Below, piece after piece: positions 5,381 through 7,173 of a stretch of 7,173 nt of DNA. Origin of the DNA: Chloroflexota bacterium (GTDB lineage: Bacteria > Chloroflexota > UBA5177 > JANWHV01); contig JANWHV010000101.1 of the NCBI GenBank assembly GCA_025450255.1, forward strand, positions 1-7,173, written 5' to 3'. The position numbers and the translations under genes were made by a program. Position 1 is the stretch's first letter, and each line of letters begins with the position of its first letter. Below the pieces are notes generated by a model. It was given only the letters and a program-made list of their open reading frames with translations, searched no databases and had not been told where the DNA came from.

Positions 5381-7173
5381 TTACTCGCTCACCACGCGCG
5401 ACCTACCGGCCTCAGTAACCTGGGCTATGGCCGCTTCGGTGGTCAGAGCGGTCCCCGCCGCCCAGGCGCCCTGAAACACGGGCTCTGGCAGACGTTCACG
5501 CAAATCCGCCAATACCGGCCGATGCGTGGAGCTATCGTCATACTCGGTCGAGACGCCGGCCCGCAGGCAGCAAGCTTTGGCCGCCGCGTAGAGCGTGACC
5601 GCCAGTTCGCTCTGTCCATACCTGTGCGCGCAAAGACCACACCCTGCCAGGCAGCGGGCAAGCTGAGACGGATCGGCAAGTTGCTCGAACCTGGGCAGAG
5701 CCTCGGCGTACAGGCGAAGGCTCTGATCGATATCGCCGGCGCGATAATAGTCAAGCGCCAGGTTCGCCTGCACGAGCGCCACCGACCAGTGATCGCCCAG
5801 TGCTCGCCATTCCTCGATGCTCTGCGAATGGCGCTCAATCGCCAGCGCGTAGTCGCCACGCGAGTTGGCCACGTTGCCCAGGTTGTCGGTGGACACGGCG
5901 ACGCCCCACCGGTGCCCCAGCTCACCGCAGATTGCCAGAGTTTCCGTCAGCATCGTCTCCGCCGTCGCGTAGTCTTCTTCGCGCTGCGCAATCAGCGCCA
6001 GGTTATTCAGTCCCCCGGCTACACCCGGCTTGTTGTCCAACTGGCGATGCATCTCCAGGCTCTCGCCGTAGTAACGCTTGGCCGGTTCGTTCTCGCCCGA
6101 CCAGTAAAACGCGTTCCCCAGGTTCTTGAGCGCGCCCGCTAGCGCAATCCGATCGTCACTCTGGCGGCGCAATGCCAGACATTCGGTGAACGTAGCCTTG
6201 GACGTAGCGTAATCGCGTTGGCGCTCGGCCAGGCCGCCCAGGCCGGTCAATGCGTCAGCCCGCGTCTCCGCCGGCGCCGTGAGGCTCGCGGCAAGGAGGG
6301 CCTCAAACCACTGCCTGCCCTCGGACCAGTGATTTCTAACCGACCAGAACCAGTGAATCGCGGCCGCGAGGCTCAAGCCCGCGTGGGTCCGCGCACCCCC
6401 TTCTCCCGCGCGCAGTTCCCCGCCTTGCAAGCTCCAGCCCAGCGCGGCGCGAATATTGTCGTGTTCCCGCTCGAGAAGATCCATCCAGTCTTGCTGTTCA
6501 GGACCCATTATCTCTAGCTCGGCGCGGCGGGCAAGCGACAGAAACCAGACCAGATGCCTATCCCGCAGCAACTCCAGCTCACCGGCGCGATCGAGGTGCT
6601 CCCATCCGTACTGGCGCATCGTTTCAAGCAGCCGATAACGACCGGAATCGACTCGCGCCAGTGATTTCGTAACCAGATCATCCAGCAGCGACGTGACATC
6701 GACGCCGGCGCCACCCTCCAGCAGATGGATGCCCACGGCGGCGTCTGCTATCCAGCCGCCAACGAAAACCGCCAGTCCGCGCAGCAGCATTTGTTGCCGA
6801 TCGTCAAGCAGCCGGTAGCTCCAATCCATCGTGGCGCGTAGCGTACGCTGGCGAGGCGCCGCGCTTCTCGGGCCAGAACCAAGCAGCTCAAAGCTGCCAT
6901 CCAGGCCGTCCGCAATCTCCGCGACCGTAAACGCGGTCACCCGTGCCGCCGCAAGCTCGACCGCCAGCGGCACTCCTTCAAGTTGGATGCAGATCCGCGC
7001 GATCGCTGGCGCGTTTTCGATGGTCAACGCGAAATCGAATTGTCGTGCCGCCGCGCGATCCAGGAACAGCTTCACCGCTTCGTATCCCGCTAGGCGCTGC
7101 AGCGCGAGTAAGGGCTTGGCATTGGGCAGCGAGAGGGCCGGCACCGCGTACACGCTTTCGCCCGCTATCTCCA
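5381..7173 (-). CDS. AfsR/COG3903-like ATPase with C-terminal tetratricopeptide repeats, 5' partial
   Basis: The frame is open to the right edge (codons encoding EIAGES precede the GTG at 7153), so the N-terminal part, with the P-loop ATPase core and any DNA-binding domain, lies outside the window. Numbered from 7153, the visible order is: the end of the NB-ARC-like module, with VPALSLP at 4-10 and GVPLAVELAAARV at 60-72; the RTLRATMDWSYRLL block at 103-116 and a winged-helix-like region with LAVFVGGW at 127-134; LLDDLVTKSL and YRLLETMRQYGWEHL at 173-187; a linker with EHDNIRAALGWSL at 230-242; then about six TPR units near 298, 338, 378, 418, 458 and 498. The C-terminal tail contains GAWAAGTALTTEAAIA at 562-577, typical of this family's end. 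Such proteins are thought to be STAND-type signalling switches or transcription regulators in which TPRs sense a ligand or partner. No specific function is known here. The M20 gene lies 60 bp downstream. Confidence 0.85.
   Translation of the reverse strand, partial: EIAGESVYAVPALSLPNAKPLLALQRLAGYEAVKLFLDRAAARQFDFALTIENAPAIARICIQLEGVPLAVELAAARVTAFTVAEIADGLDGSFELLGSGPRSAAPRQRTLRATMDWSYRLLDDRQQMLLRGLAVFVGGWIADAAVGIHLLEGGAGVDVTSLLDDLVTKSLARVDSGRYRLLETMRQYGWEHLDRAGELELLRDRHLVWFLSLARRAELEIMGPEQQDWMDLLEREHDNIRAALGWSLQGGELRAGEGGARTHAGLSLAAAIHWFWSVRNHWSEGRQWFEALLAASLTAPAETRADALTGLGGLAERQRDYATSKATFTECLALRRQSDDRIALAGALKNLGNAFYWSGENEPAKRYYGESLEMHRQLDNKPGVAGGLNNLALIAQREEDYATAETMLTETLAICGELGHRWGVAVSTDNLGNVANSRGDYALAIERHSQSIEEWRALGDHWSVALVQANLALDYYRAGDIDQSLRLYAEALPRFEQLADPSQLARCLAGCGLCAHRYGQSELAVTLYAAAKACCLRAGVSTEYDDSSTHRPVLADLRERLPEPVFQGAWAAGTALTTEAAIAQVTEAGRSRVVSE

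Noticed and set aside
1..7173. CRISPR arrays, tRNA or rRNA genes, insertion sequences
   Set aside because: No regularly spaced direct repeats, tRNA-like cloverleaf, rRNA segments, transposase motifs or terminal inverted repeats were seen on either strand.

Overview
This GC-rich window (roughly 60% G+C by eye) looks like ordinary bacterial chromosome carrying catabolic genes. No phylogenetic marker is present. The combination of an NB-ARC-like/TPR ATPase, a Uma2-family remnant, a dimethylglycine-oxidase-type flavoprotein and an M20 carbamoylase-type hydrolase is common in Chloroflexota and also occurs in actinobacteria. Chloroflexota is my best guess, an inference from gene content only.

Layout from left to right. 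(1) Bases 1-1632, plus strand: the C-terminal two thirds of a FAD-dependent dimethylglycine/sarcosine-type oxidoreductase with folate-binding GCV_T and GCV_T_C domains; its start lies outside the window. (2) Bases 1671-3441, minus strand: a probable two-gene unit, an SGNH/GDSL hydrolase followed 49 bp later by an aldo/keto reductase. The reductase converges on the flavoprotein gene, and a 7-bp-stem hairpin sits in the 38-bp gap. A second hairpin, with an 8-bp stem, covers the stop codon of the hydrolase. (3) Bases 3442-3731: a spacer with no convincing gene. (4) Bases 3732-4052, plus strand: the C-terminal half of a Uma2-type (PD-(D/E)XK) protein, probably a pseudogene. (5) Bases 4049-5320, minus strand: a complete M20-family hydantoinase/carbamoylase-type amidohydrolase, converging on the Uma2 remnant with a 4-bp overlap of stop codons. 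(6) Bases 5381-7173, minus strand: the C-terminal part of a large ATPase/TPR protein whose nucleotide-binding N-terminus lies outside the window.

Functionally, the flavoprotein (demethylation of N-methyl amino acids to folate-bound C1 units), the M20 amidohydrolase (N-carbamoyl amino acid or ureide hydrolysis), the aldo/keto reductase and the esterase-like hydrolase fit scavenging of small organic nitrogen and carbon compounds. They are not in one operon, so a shared pathway is only a possibility. The TPR ATPase would be a candidate signalling or regulatory protein. I did not find a clearly new system. The observations most worth checking are the truncated Uma2 gene with its empty 5' flank, the hairpin over the hydrolase stop codon, and the start-codon choices for the GDSL and M20 genes.
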